A stretch of 64,000 nucleotides of DNA from Lewinellaceae bacterium (GCA_016708875.1 JADJFA010000001.1:372001-436000); one strand, 5' to 3'. Counted from the stretch's first letter, positions 35,715 through 46,410 are shown. Numbers and translations are program-made. Notes: generated by a model from the letters alone, not told the origin.

Positions 35715-36146
35715 TCAACCTTCCTGAGATTCTACGTGTGCTTTAAAATTGTTTAAAATTGCTTGCCATCCGCCTTGTTGCAACTCAACTGAATTTTCTG
35801 TCTCAGCTTCGAATGTTACAATCACTTTTGTTTCATCTCCTTGGCTGGAAAAATGCACCTCCGCTTTGCGACCGTCGCCGAGGGTGTAGGCTATTTTTTG
35901 GTGTGTTTTTACCTCGTCGTAAATACCCCAAAAATCAAACCCCATGCTGCCATCTTTGGCTGCCATGTGGGAGTTGAATTTTCCACCAGGCCTTAAATCA
36001 TTGGTAGCAGAGGTGGTATGCCAATCCTCGGACGCATTGTTCCATTGCATGATGTGCTCGGGCGAAGTATACATGGTCCAAACTTTTTCTACCGGAGCAT
36101 GGACGATTGCTTCTACGGTAATGTTGGTTTTGTCTGTTGAATTCAT
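35715..36146 (-). CDS. SRPBCC (AHSA1-like) protein
   Basis: 143 residues, one START/SRPBCC domain: 'ITVEAIVHAPVEKVWTMYTSPEHIMQWNNASEDWHTT', 'DLRPGGKFNSHMAAKDGSMGFDFWGIYDEVKTHQKIAYTLGDGRKAEVHFSSQGDETKVIVTFEAE', 'GGWQAILNNFKAHVES'. These small cytoplasmic cups bind hydrophobic ligands; no client known. It neighbours two PhnB/VOC genes on the same strand. Confidence 0.88.
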   Translation of the reverse strand: MNSTDKTNITVEAIVHAPVEKVWTMYTSPEHIMQWNNASEDWHTTSATNDLRPGGKFNSHMAAKDGSMGFDFWGIYDEVKTHQKIAYTLGDGRKAEVHFSSQGDETKVIVTFEAETENSVELQQGGWQAILNNFKAHVESQEG

Positions 36147-36249
36147 TGTTGAAACTATTTAATGGTGATGATATTAGTTGGTGTGTGGCTGTTTGCGAAA
36201 AATTGTCGAAGCCATGTTGAATCGCTCCACCTGGAAGTAAATAGGCAAA

Positions 36250-36675
36250 TCAAGGTTGTGCATGGTCGAAGTTCACCATCCACTGTACGCCAAATTGATC
36301 TCTCAGCATTCCGAAATAAGCGCCCCAAAAAGTATCTGCAATCGGCATGTACACCTCGCCGCCTGCCGAGAGCGCATGGAACAGTTGGTCAGCTTCTTCC
36401 TTACTACTCGCCGTGATCGAGATGTTGAAGAGATTGCCCTGGATACCCGTTGTAAAATCCGGTGGACAATCACTGCCCATCAGTACGCAGTCTCGCACGG
36501 GTAGGGCAACGTGCAGGATTTTTTGGGCTTCGCTTTCCGGCATAGGTGCTTCGGACGATGGCATATCGCCAAACCGCGAGAACGTTGTAAAATCACCGCC
36601 GAAAACGGATTTGTAGAAGTTAAAAGCGGCTTCGGCAGTACCGTTAAAGTTGAGATAAGGGTTGAGAAATGCCAT
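36250..36675 (-). CDS. PhnB-like VOC family protein
   Basis: 141 residues: 'LNPYLNFNGTAEAAFNFYKSVFGGDFTTFSRFGD', 'ILHVALPVRDCVLMGSDCPPDFTTGIQGNLFNISITASSKEEADQLFHALSAGGEVYMPIADTFWGAYFGMLRDQFGVQWMVNFDH'. This is the PhnB (3-demethylubiquinone methyltransferase-like) branch of the VOC superfamily, of unknown reaction. The start is an ATG following a 36-nt gap to the next gene's stop. Confidence 0.88.
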   Translation of the reverse strand: MAFLNPYLNFNGTAEAAFNFYKSVFGGDFTTFSRFGDMPSSEAPMPESEAQKILHVALPVRDCVLMGSDCPPDFTTGIQGNLFNISITASSKEEADQLFHALSAGGEVYMPIADTFWGAYFGMLRDQFGVQWMVNFDHAQP

Positions 36676-36730
36676 GTGGTGTATTTTTAAAATGAAAAAT
36701 TATCGTTGCAAAAGGGGTTGAATCAAAAAT

Positions 36731-37154
36731 CTACAAATCTGGCGCATTTTTTTCAAAATGCAGCAGCCACTGATTGCCAAATTTATCAGTCAAGTCGCCG
36801 AACAATGCGCCCCAAAAAGTATCCTCCAGTTGATGGGTTGTTTGGCCACCCATGGAAAGGTTTTTGTAAGCAGCACGGATCTCTTCCTCGCTGCTGCAAT
36901 TGAGCATCAAAGAAACGTTGTTGCCCCGAATCAGCCCCATATCTCCCACCATATCAGATGCCATCAGCGTAAAGCCGTCTTGGGTGAGCGTGGAGTGTAA
37001 AATGCAGTCTGCCATTTCAGGGGGCAACTTGTCGGCCATGGGCGTTTCACTGATGGCTTGCACCATAAGCTCGCCTCCCAAACATTCCTGATAAAAGGTC
37101 ATGGCCTCTCTACAATTACCATTGAAGGTTAAATAAGAAATTATTTGTTTCAAG
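36731..37154 (-). CDS. PhnB-like VOC family protein, possible TTG start
   Basis: From the TTG at 37154 the product is 141 residues, the length of its neighbour (identical layout: 'ISYLTFNGNCREAMTFYQECLGGELMVQ...GFTLMASDMVGDMGLIRGNNVSLMLNCSSEEEIRAAYKNLSMGGQTTHQLEDTFWGALFGDLTDKFGNQWLLHFEK'). An ATG at 37222 would add 23 residues that do not match the family. It lies head-to-head with the GlxA-type regulator, 113 nt apart. Confidence 0.82.
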
Positions 37155-37234
37155 TTTATTCGATTTTGATGCTGCAAAGATGCAATCACACAACTATTCG
37201 ACATAGGTGGTAAATACGACAAGTTAATGGGTTG

Positions 37235-37263
37235 TTTGCGACAAAACTAATTGTTTATCTTTG
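37235..37263 (+). promoter_or_regulatory. Bacteroidota promoter directly before the GlxA-type gene
   Basis: TTTG at 37235-37238, 17 nt, TATCTTTG at 37256-37263; the ATG is at 37268. The mRNA may therefore be leaderless or have only a few untranslated bases. Confidence 0.6.
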
Positions 37264-37267
37264 CCCG

Positions 37268-38257
37268 ATGAAAAAGGTTTCCATTCTCGTTCCTGAAACG
37301 GCGGTTTTGGCCGCCATTGCCGACCCCCGTTACATGTTCACGGCGGTAAACCAATTTTTTACTTCAACCGGGTTGCCCCCCATGTTCGAGGTACAACTTG
37401 TCGGACTTTCCAAAGAAGTGCGGCTAAATGAGGGTCTGTTTTCCATTTACCCCGACAAATTGCTCAACGAGGTGGGCCAGACCGACCTGATTTTCATACC
37501 CGCTTTGAGCGGCGACATGAAAACCGCCCTGGAACTGAACAAAGACCTTGTGCCTTGGCTCGTCCGCCAATACCAGAATGGAGCAGAAGTCGCATCCCTT
37601 TGTATCGGAGCCTTTTTATTGGCTTCGACTGGCCTGCTCAATGGCAAACAATGCTCCACACATTGGCTTTATGCCAACGAATTCCGGCAAATGTTCCCGG
37701 ATGTGGAACTCCTGGACGGCAGTATTATTACGGAAGATCAGGGGATTTATTCTAGCGGCGGTGCGAGTTCGTATTGGAATTTGCTGTTGTATCTGGTAGA
37801 GAAATACACCAATCGGGAGACCGCCATTCTCGCTTCCAAATTTTTTGCGATAGACATTGACCGCAGCAGTCAATCAGCATTTACGATCTTTAAAGGCCAA
37901 AAAGACCACGATGATGCCGAAATCATGCAGGCGCAGAAATTTATCGAACAGCGTTTTCAGGAAAAAATATCAGTGGATCAGCTGGCAGATCTGGTTGCTT
38001 TAGGGCGAAGGAGTTTCGAGCGCCGCTTCAAAGCAGCCACCAACAATACGGTGGTGGAATACATCCAGCGGGTAAAAATAGAAGCGGCGAAACGGAGCCT
38101 TGAAACCAGTCGGAAAAATGTGAACGAAGTTATGTTCGATGTGGGCTACACCGATACCAAGGCTTTTCGGGATGTTTTTAAAAAAATTACGGGGCTGACG
38201 CCAGTAGAGTATCGGAACAAGTACAATTCTATTCAGGCCCGCGCCATCGCGGCATAG
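37268..38257 (+). CDS. GlxA-family transcriptional regulator (DJ-1/PfpI plus AraC HTH)
   Basis: The start at 37268 gives 329 residues. The N-terminal DJ-1/PfpI-like domain ('VSILVPETAVLAAIADPRYMFTAVNQFF') has the nucleophile-elbow-like 'EVASLCIGAFLLASTGLLNGKQCSTHW' with a cysteine. Residues about 235-329 carry two AraC helix-turn-helices ('ISVDQLADLVALGRRSFERRFKAATNNTVVEYIQRVKIEAAKRSLETS', 'VNEVMFDVGYTDTKAFRDVFKKITGLTPVEYRNKY'). By the family it would be a ligand-responsive activator; divergent position suggests it controls the PhnB/SRPBCC genes. An inverted repeat follows its stop by 5 nt. Confidence 0.9.
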   Translation: MKKVSILVPETAVLAAIADPRYMFTAVNQFFTSTGLPPMFEVQLVGLSKEVRLNEGLFSIYPDKLLNEVGQTDLIFIPALSGDMKTALELNKDLVPWLVRQYQNGAEVASLCIGAFLLASTGLLNGKQCSTHWLYANEFRQMFPDVELLDGSIITEDQGIYSSGGASSYWNLLLYLVEKYTNRETAILASKFFAIDIDRSSQSAFTIFKGQKDHDDAEIMQAQKFIEQRFQEKISVDQLADLVALGRRSFERRFKAATNNTVVEYIQRVKIEAAKRSLETSRKNVNEVMFDVGYTDTKAFRDVFKKITGLTPVEYRNKYNSIQARAIAA

Positions 38258-38261
38258 ATTA

Positions 38262-38345
38262 TTTTTTAAACACATAGGCACAGTAGGACACATAGTGTTG
38301 AAAATCATAACTATGTGCCCTACTGTGCCTATGTGTTTAAAAAAA
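38262..38345. repeat. Inverted repeat with AACACATAGGCACAGTAGG arms
   Basis: Left arm TTTTTTAAACACATAGGCAC..., right arm ...GTGCCTATGTGTTTAAAAAA, arms about 34 nt, short loop. Between convergent genes, 5 nt after the GlxA-type stop; T runs on both strands make a bidirectional terminator possible. Confidence 0.92.
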
Positions 38346-38359
38346 TGCTACGTCAGCAC

Positions 38360-38632
38360 TTACCAAGTGGAAATTGACTTTTGATTATTAGACTGTTCGA
38401 GCACCTTATCTCCGCTTTTCAAAGTGGTGGTGCGCACAAAACTCTGACCCCCTCCAGCCGCGTACTCGATTTTTTCAACTTTTTTGCCATCAAGTTTCAG
38501 CACAACTGGCTCTGGGACAAAGCGATACAACATTTCTGAAAGTGCAAAAACATCCCGTGGACGAATGGTACGCTTCCCTTCTTTGGGGTCTTCTTCAAGC
38601 ATGTGGTTCTTTTTCTTCTTCCGCCGGGTCAA
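38360..38632 (-). CDS. Hypothetical small basic protein
   Basis: 90 residues starting 'MTRRKKKKNHMLEEDPKEGKRTIRPRDVFALSEMLYRFVPEPVVLKL'; highly charged head, then 'DGKKVEKIEYAAGGGQSFVRTTTLKSGDKVLEQ', probably beta. Not recognised. It starts 9 nt after the lipoprotein stop, so it is the third gene of a tight operon. Confidence 0.55.
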   Translation of the reverse strand: MTRRKKKKNHMLEEDPKEGKRTIRPRDVFALSEMLYRFVPEPVVLKLDGKKVEKIEYAAGGGQSFVRTTTLKSGDKVLEQSNNQKSISTW

Positions 38633-38641
38633 ATCCGTAAG

Positions 38642-39187
38642 TTAATTGTCTTTGTCAAAATAGCTCACTTCTACCAATGCCAAACCATTCGGTCTTGTCT
38701 CGAAAAACAAATCCGTATATTCATTTTCTTTGTTTTGTGACTTGGGAGCATTTATTCTGACGACGAGGAGAGGGCTGCTACGAATCCCGCCGATAGCATT
38801 CTGAAAATCCCAATAATACACCCCAACCCGGGTTTCTTTTCCAAGTTTCCCAAGGTTAATTTCCCTATCAAGTTTTGGTTTTTTGAAGAAAACGACCCTG
38901 ATTTCGTCCACGAATGCCATCGCAAAACTGTCTACACTGCCCTCACTTTCTGGGTCGGTGCAATCGCAAAACCATAGAATGTTGGTGTTGTAAAACACCG
39001 AGTCGTGGGCGCATATATCGAAGCGATAAATGCCTTCAGAATATAACTTGAGTTCGGGCGGCGGGGTGGTATGCTTGTTTAAACTGGTGTAAATAAGACC
39101 AGCGTTGCTAAAGAAAGTGCGTTCGCCGCGACAGCCAAGCATATACGTCGCGCCGCATAAAAGCAGGAGCATTAAGAAGTTTTTCAT
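38642..39187 (-). CDS. Putative lipoprotein, unknown
   Basis: The start at 39187 gives 181 residues with lipoprotein signal ('MKNFLMLLLLCGATYMLGC'). Body: 'NAGLIYTSLNKHTTPPPELKLYSEGIYRFDICAHDSVFYNTNILWFCDCTDPESE', with a C-rich 'CDCTD', and a C-terminal beta part. Not recognised. Its ATG overlaps the stop of the upstream gene by 4 nt (ATGA), so translation is coupled. Confidence 0.6.
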   Translation of the reverse strand: MKNFLMLLLLCGATYMLGCRGERTFFSNAGLIYTSLNKHTTPPPELKLYSEGIYRFDICAHDSVFYNTNILWFCDCTDPESEGSVDSFAMAFVDEIRVVFFKKPKLDREINLGKLGKETRVGVYYWDFQNAIGGIRSSPLLVVRINAPKSQNKENEYTDLFFETRPNGLALVEVSYFDKDN

Positions 39188-40170
39188 TTTGGGTTGTTGT
39201 TGAGGAGGTTGTAGTATTGGTTGTACTGAAAACTGCCAAGCACAACGGGTACACATTTCGACAGCGAAACGTGTCTCGAATAGCCGAGCATCCGGTGCAG
39301 AAGGTCCTGTACGTCGCAATTCGGGCACTGTCCCAAGAGGCCTATCCCTACATTGGAACCGTTGATATTGCGCAAAGAAATGGAGCTCAAAGCGCGGTTG
39401 TAAAACGCCTGTTTCATGTCTTGCTGCGGGATGCCGCTGAACAAAAGTTCTTTCGAAAGTTTGTATCCCGTCTGTACGTTCCCGGTGAAGCGATCATAGG
39501 CATACTCGACAAATTGACCCTGAAACCAGGGGTTTTTGCGCGACAAGTTGTTTCCGAAAGCATCCAACCCGTAGGCCAGATAGCCCCCACCTGTCCAAAA
39601 TCGATCGAAGGCATCCCCGGCGAACCGGTCAAATGGCCAAAAACCGTCGTTGTAATACCCGACCAAAATCTGGTCCACATTGAATCCCATGTGCCCGAGT
39701 TGCTGGTTACGGCCTTGATTGTTGACCAAAAAACTGGTTCCGTAGGAAATGGCGCCGTCGAAATTGTGGCGGATGGTGGTCGCGCTCATTTGGTTGAAGG
39801 TTCGGATAAATTTCTCGCGGCCATATCCGCCCCAATTGTAGCCACCCACTACATAAAAGGTAGACACGATATCCAAATGACCGTTTCGGTTGAAATGGTC
39901 AATAACCGAGGTTCCAGGGCCTTTTGAGTAATAATTGACCGATACTTGCCCACCCGGAAGGATGTTCAACTTGTCATTTTGAAAATTTCTGGAAAGACCT
40001 GCGGCGACGCTCAGATTGTAAAACGACATCCTTTTGCCACCAATCCCGAGATTCAATTTGACTGCCAGGCCAAAATTAAGTTTTTCGCTGTCTCGGAATA
40101 TTTGGCAAGTAGCGTTCCGAGGCAGTAGGGCCGAACAGAACGTTGCGATGATGAGGGGTTTTAGTTTCAT
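39184..40170 (-). CDS. Hypothetical exported protein, first gene of an unknown operon
   Basis: The start at 40170 gives 328 residues with a signal peptide ending 'LLPRNATCQ'. Much of the sequence ('KMSFYNLSVAAGLSRNF', 'GGYNWGGYGREKFIRTFNQMSATTIRHNFDGAISYGTSFLVNNQGRNQQLGHMGFNVDQILVGYYNDGFWPFDRFAGDAFDRFWTGGGYLAYGLD') is rich in G, N, Y and F and barrel-like, so an outer-membrane location is plausible. The C-terminal third ('VQDLLHRMLGYSRHVSLSKCVPVVL') is less so. Family not recognised. A promoter region of 169 nt is shared with the divergent PBP1A gene. Confidence 0.6.
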   Translation of the reverse strand: MKLKPLIIATFCSALLPRNATCQIFRDSEKLNFGLAVKLNLGIGGKRMSFYNLSVAAGLSRNFQNDKLNILPGGQVSVNYYSKGPGTSVIDHFNRNGHLDIVSTFYVVGGYNWGGYGREKFIRTFNQMSATTIRHNFDGAISYGTSFLVNNQGRNQQLGHMGFNVDQILVGYYNDGFWPFDRFAGDAFDRFWTGGGYLAYGLDAFGNNLSRKNPWFQGQFVEYAYDRFTGNVQTGYKLSKELLFSGIPQQDMKQAFYNRALSSISLRNINGSNVGIGLLGQCPNCDVQDLLHRMLGYSRHVSLSKCVPVVLGSFQYNQYYNLLNNNPK

Positions 40171-40339
40171 GAATTGGTGTTGTTGGTTAATTAGCGGCAA
40201 AATTACAAGGCAGCATAAAAGCCGCACGAAAACCGCAGTCAAAGCGCAGTAAAATCGCACTTAAATGTTGCACACTACTTGTTCCTAAAAATCGTTTCCA
40301 CGACCTTTCTTACCTTCGCGCACTTTTTGGGACAACACC

Positions 40340-42963
40340 ATGCTCGAATTCATCCAGACCTTGATCAAAATAGTCCAAAACGCCTTCTCTTGGGTTCTAA
40401 ATAAGACAAGCCCTGTGCGCAGTGCCTGGGCTAGGCTTACCGCACCCCTTTGGACTTTGTTGCAACCGATTACCAACGCTTGGGCAAAGTTGACTGGCCC
40501 CCTGCGTGCCCGTTGGGCAGGTTTCCGGGAGCGTTTTCCAAAAACGGCCTTTACCTTAGGATGGCTCGGCACTTTTGCCCGTTGGGGCCTTTATTTCATT
40601 TTGCTTTTAATTTTTGGCGTGTGGATTGGCATTTTCGGAAGGCTTCCAGCCACTTCCGAACTGCGGGAAATTGAATCAGCCAATTCCACAGAAATTTATA
40701 CCGCCGACAGTGTTTTGATCGGGAAATATTTCTTTGAAAACCGCACGTCTATTTCGCTCGAAAATGTGTCCCCATTCATAATAAATGCCCTCATCGCAAC
40801 AGAAGACAAGCGTTTTTTAGAGCACAGCGGCATTGACATTATGAGCTATATGCGGGTTGGTTATGGCCTGCTTACGGGTCAACGACAACGTGGCGGTGGC
40901 TCGACCCTTAGCCAACAATTGGCCAAAAATCTTTACCCGCGAAAGAACTATTACGTCCCTGGGGTGAGCATGATAATCAATAAGATACGGGAAAATTTTA
41001 TATCCGTCCGGCTTGAAAGGGTCTACACCAAACCTCAGTTACTGAGCCTTTATTTGAATACGGTGCCCTTTGGAGAAAACTCCTTTGGGATCAATGTTGC
41101 GTCACGACAATTTTTTGGCAAAAAGCCCAACGATCTCACCGTGGATCAAGCCTCTACGCTCGTAGGGATGCTCAAAGGAACCACTTTGTACAATCCGCTA
41201 CGCAACCCTGAAAATGCGAAAAAGCGCCGCAATGTGGTTCTGTGGCAAATGGTGAAAAACGGTCACCTTACCCAGGCAGAGTTCGACGAGTTGAGCAAAA
41301 AACCTGTGGGGGCAAAACGGTACAACGTAGACAGCAACAACGAAGGCACGGGTACTTACTTCCGCGAGCACCTCCGCACCGACGTGATGCCTAAGATATT
41401 GAAAGATCTCCGGAACGCTGACGGCAAACCATACAACCTGTATACCGACGGACTTAAGATTTATACCACACTCAACTCCAAAATGCAGCAGTTCGCCGAG
41501 GAATCGGTACAGGCGCACATGCAAAAGCTGCAAAAACAATTTGACCAACACTGGAAAAACTACAAGCTGGAAAAACCCTGGGGCGACGACAAATGGATTG
41601 ACAAACAAGTAGAAAACAGCGATCGCTGGGAATCCCTCAAAGAAGCTGGCCAAAGCGATGAAGACGCTCGGAGGTCATTTGAAACTCCTACACGCATGAC
41701 CATTTTCACCTGGGAGAAGGGCGGCTCTGAAATGGATACCACCATGACCCCAATTGATTCGGTACGATACTATTTCTGTATGCTCAACTGCGGGTTTATG
41801 GCCATGGACCACCGCAACGGATATATACGCGCCTGGGTGGGAGGCATCCATTTTAAAAACTTCAAAGTAGACCATACCCTTACCAAGCGACAAGTAGGTT
41901 CCACATTTAAGCCTATAGTATATGCTGCCGCGTTGCAAGACACGATTAAACCCTGCACCTATTTTCCCAACGAAATAAAGAAAATACTGGACTGGGAACC
42001 GCACAATGCCGACGAGACCTATGGCGGTTGGTATAGCGCAGCCGGAGCACTGACCCGCTCTGTTAATGTCGTAACGGCGCAGATTATTGAGCGGGTAGGG
42101 ATTCAAAAAACAATTGATCTGGCTACAAAAATGGGCATAACCTCCACTCTGCCCCGTGAATTTGGCATCAGCCTTGGTGCGGCCAATACTTCGCTCTTTG
42201 AGATGATGAAAGTTTATGGAACGATGGCAAATGCTGGCAAGCGCCCCGAACCTGTCACCGTTCTACGTGTAACCGACCGCCGGGGCAATGACATTTACGA
42301 TTATAAAAAAGCACTGGAAACCAACCCCAAACTTGGCGCATACGAGGAGGCCTTGACCATCAACGAAGCCGCCACCATGACCAAAATGCTTCAAAATGTG
42401 GTGGACTATGGCACTGGTGCACGCCTTCGCGCGTATGTACGCGGCGATTTTGCAGGCAAAACAGGCACCACTCAAAATCATTCCGACGGTTGGTTTATGT
42501 GCTACAACCCCCAACTCGTCACCGGGGCCTGGGTAGGCGGCGAAAGTCCGGCGGTGCGCTTTCGCAATATGGCGCAGGGACAAGGCTCTGCCATGGCTTT
42601 GCCCATTGTAGGAGGTTTTTGGAACAAGATTGCAGGCGACAAAAACTCAGCAAACTCCTATTAGAGCGATTCCCCACCCCAAAACCTGAAGTGCTCAATA
42701 TGTTGGGCTGCCAGCCCTGGATCAGTATTGCACCGGATTCCTTCCAGATGTTCCTTCAAGAGGTGGGGCAAGATTCTACCCTGCGTGATTCTTTGCTCCA
42801 AGTCTACACCAAGCGACTCAAGCCCGGTGAAACACCCGGCGGTGAAGTCCCCGTAGACGAAAAAGACAAGCCAGAGGAGGAGAAGAAAAAAGGCCTATTC
42901 CGCCGTATTTTCGGACATAAATCTGAGAAGGAGCCAGAAAAAGAGAAACGAGGCGGCAACTAA
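40340..42963 (+). CDS. Penicillin-binding protein 1A (transglycosylase/transpeptidase), one frameshift
   Basis: About 874 residues across two frames. After a membrane helix (about 80-100), the GT51 transglycosylase has 'ATEDKRFLEHSGID' (E155) and 'QRGGGSTLSQQLAKNLYPR'. The transpeptidase has SxxK at 'GSTFK' (S521), SxN at 'RSVNVV' and 'GKTGTTQNHSDGW' (K707). The frame is lost in the A run 42641-42645; one added A continues 'GDKKLSKLLLERFPTPKPEVLNMLGCQPWISIAP...' to 42963 with a charged tail rich in K and E. It polymerises and crosslinks peptidoglycan in the periplasm. A TACCTTCG -7-like site lies at about 40309. Confidence 0.92.
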
Positions 42964-43407
42964 AGACTTAGTTTTTATGGTGGTTCCTTTTATTCCCCCA
43001 GGTGCGCCCCGCGTAATCGGGTGAACGCTTGACCCTTCCCGAAGAGCAACTTTCCAACGCAAATTCTGATCTCGAACGAGCAATCGCCTTAGACAGTCTC
43101 GTTTCCACCTACCTCGGTATGGACATGCCCCGCGGCGACCAATAGCGCCTTGCCGCTGGAATGAACGAAACCCATCGTGCCCGAACAGAGGAAGACAACC
43201 ATTGGGCGCTGAGTTTAAGCACGATGTGCCAACTAGGGTTTCAGCATTTATAGCCCTGTATTGATCCCGGTGACTTTTATCCTTTTTTACACTTTTTGAA
43301 TTTTCATTGAAAAGCCAGGCTGTACCGCTGCCGGACTTTTGCAGCAGGGTATTTGAATTGCCCTTTAAACAACAACATCGACAAATCATCAATCAACTTC
43401 TACTGCC
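42964..43407. other. Intergenic stretch with a possible decayed coding remnant
   Basis: 444 nt before the monooxygenase gene. On the + strand 43019-43145 is open for about 40 codons ('SGERLTLPEEQLSNANSDLE', 'RAIALDSLVSTYLGMDMPRGDQ') but opens after a stop and has no start. It may be a fragment of a lost gene. Nothing else was seen. Confidence 0.35.
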
Positions 43408-44937
43408 ATGTTAAAAATCGGAATCATTGGGGCCGGTATCAGCGGCCTCGTCACGGCAAAAACCTTAAAAGAGCACGGCTTTGAGGTCGTCATTTTTGAA
43501 AAGGAAACAGAGGTAGGCGGAGTCTGGGCTGCCTCCCGCAGATACCCCGGCATCACAACACAAAACACGCGCGACACCTATACGTTCTCGGATTTCCCGA
43601 TGCCCAAGCATTATCCAGAATGGCCGAGCGGCGAACAAGTGCAAGCGTATCTAAGCAATTACGCGGAACATTTCGGCCTTGTTCCTTCGATCCGGTTTGG
43701 CACCCAAGTGCTGAACGCGGAACATTTATCCAATGGCCAAGGCTGGCGCGTCTTTACCGAATCAGGCGGGAAACTGAGCGAGGAGCGGGTTGATTTCCTG
43801 ACGGTGTGCAACGGCATTTTCAGTCAGCCCAATATACGAAGTGTGCCAGGGCGCGAATTGTTCGAGGGGAAGGTTTTCCACAGCACAGAATTCCACGACG
43901 AGCATCTGGAGGGTGTACGTGGCAAACGCGTAGTGGTGGTGGGATTTGCCAAATCGGCGCACGACATCCTCTCTCAGGTGGGCAATGTGACTGAAAGACC
44001 TGTTTGCGTGTTTCGTGAAGCAAAGTGGAAAATGCCTCGATTTATAGGCGGAAAACTGAACTTCAAATATCTCCTGTTACATCGTTTTGGCGAATCCTTG
44101 TTCCCTTATCGACATTTACTAGGCATCCACAAGTTTTTGCACGGGCCATTGGGGCGTCCCGTTACGAACCTGATTACGAAGGGTTTGGGGGCCGCAATTG
44201 CAGCACAATTGAAACTCCGCAAGAGCGGCCTTCATCCCGAAAAGCCTATCGAGAGCATTGCAAGTTGCTCCATCGGCCTTACCTCTGATAATTTTTATGA
44301 GCGGGCAGCAGCTGGCAAAATCCAGTTGGAGCAAGGCGAAATCACAAGTTTCGCACCGAACGGGGTACAATTGAGCAACGGCAACTTCGTGGAAGCCGAC
44401 GCTGTGGTGTTTGCCACGGGTTTTCGTCAAACAGTGTCGTTTTTGGACCCGCATATCTCGGAACGAATCGTGAACAAAGAAGGGCTTTTCCAACTATATC
44501 GCAACATCCTTTCGCCCGATGTGCCAGGCTTGGCTTTTGTGGGTTACAATTCTTCGTTGTTCAATCCCTTCACCTCAGAATTGGCCGCGCATTGGGTGGC
44601 GCAGCACCTCAAAGGTCAATTGAACCTGCCTTCCATCACCGACATGAAGCGTGAAATAAAGACGCATTTAGAATGGCTGTTGGAACGAGCGCCACGCAAC
44701 CACGCTTCGGGCCTGTGCGTGATTCCATTTTCGTTCCATCATGCCGACGAATTGATGCGCGACATGGGATTGCGGACGCGACGCAGCTGGAATGTAGTGA
44801 AAGAATGGCTACTGCCTTTTGACCCCGCCCTCTATCGTGGCCTTAGTGCCGAACTGCTTGCCAAGTACGGCCCGGTCAAGATTGCTGGTCCTAAGGCGCT
44901 GGTATTGGAAAAGGAGGAAGCATTTGAAATCGCTTGA
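43408..44937 (+). CDS. Flavin-containing monooxygenase (FMO-like)
   Basis: 509 residues. FAD-binding Rossmann fold 'IGIIGAGISGLVTAKTLKEHGFEVVIFEKETEVGGVW' at the N-terminus; FMO-type 'YPGITTQNTRDTYTFSDFPMPK'; NADP-binding 'GKRVVVVGFAKSAHDIL' (GxGxxA form) near residue 175; and 'DAVVFATGFRQT' near residue 330. It oxygenates a soft nucleophile (N or S) with NADPH and O2; the substrate is unknown. Cytoplasmic, no operon partners. A terminator follows directly. Confidence 0.9.
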   Translation: MLKIGIIGAGISGLVTAKTLKEHGFEVVIFEKETEVGGVWAASRRYPGITTQNTRDTYTFSDFPMPKHYPEWPSGEQVQAYLSNYAEHFGLVPSIRFGTQVLNAEHLSNGQGWRVFTESGGKLSEERVDFLTVCNGIFSQPNIRSVPGRELFEGKVFHSTEFHDEHLEGVRGKRVVVVGFAKSAHDILSQVGNVTERPVCVFREAKWKMPRFIGGKLNFKYLLLHRFGESLFPYRHLLGIHKFLHGPLGRPVTNLITKGLGAAIAAQLKLRKSGLHPEKPIESIASCSIGLTSDNFYERAAAGKIQLEQGEITSFAPNGVQLSNGNFVEADAVVFATGFRQTVSFLDPHISERIVNKEGLFQLYRNILSPDVPGLAFVGYNSSLFNPFTSELAAHWVAQHLKGQLNLPSITDMKREIKTHLEWLLERAPRNHASGLCVIPFSFHHADELMRDMGLRTRRSWNVVKEWLLPFDPALYRGLSAELLAKYGPVKIAGPKALVLEKEEAFEIA

Positions 44938-44979
44938 ATAGCGTAAAAGAATTTACATAGGAAGATGAAATAAACTCCG

Positions 44980-45012
44980 GGGAGGGCGATGCAAATCGCG
45001 CCTCCTTTTTTG
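44980..45012 (+). terminator. Intrinsic terminator of the monooxygenase gene
   Basis: GGAGGGCGAT...ATCGCGCCTCC followed by T6, 43 nt after the stop. Confidence 0.8.
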
Positions 45013-45023
45013 TTTTTCGGCGG

Positions 45024-46282
<1,259 letters not shown>

Positions 46283-46349
46283 GAGGCGACTGCGGGGAAC
46301 AGGCAAGTGGTGCGGGTAAAGGAATAAGACACCCGCCTCAGTTTTCTCA

Positions 46350-46395
46350 AAAAAAAATCGGGGTGCTTGGCCAACTGGCCGAGCACCCCGATCTC
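46350..46395 (-). terminator. Intrinsic terminator of the RsbW-like gene
   Basis: ATCGGGGTGCT...AGCACCCCGAT, with TGGCC/GGCC in the loop, followed on the minus strand by T9. Confidence 0.85.
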
Positions 46396-46410
46396 GTTTT
46401 GAAAAAAAAC

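Noticed and set aside
34183..38257. Phosphonate (phn) operon suggested by PhnB names
   Set aside because: PhnB is a historical family name for these VOC proteins; no C-P lyase or phosphonate transport gene is present.
42895..43392. 165-residue minus-strand open frame after PBP1A
   Set aside because: It overlaps the PBP1A tail, its composition is not protein-like and no motif is visible.
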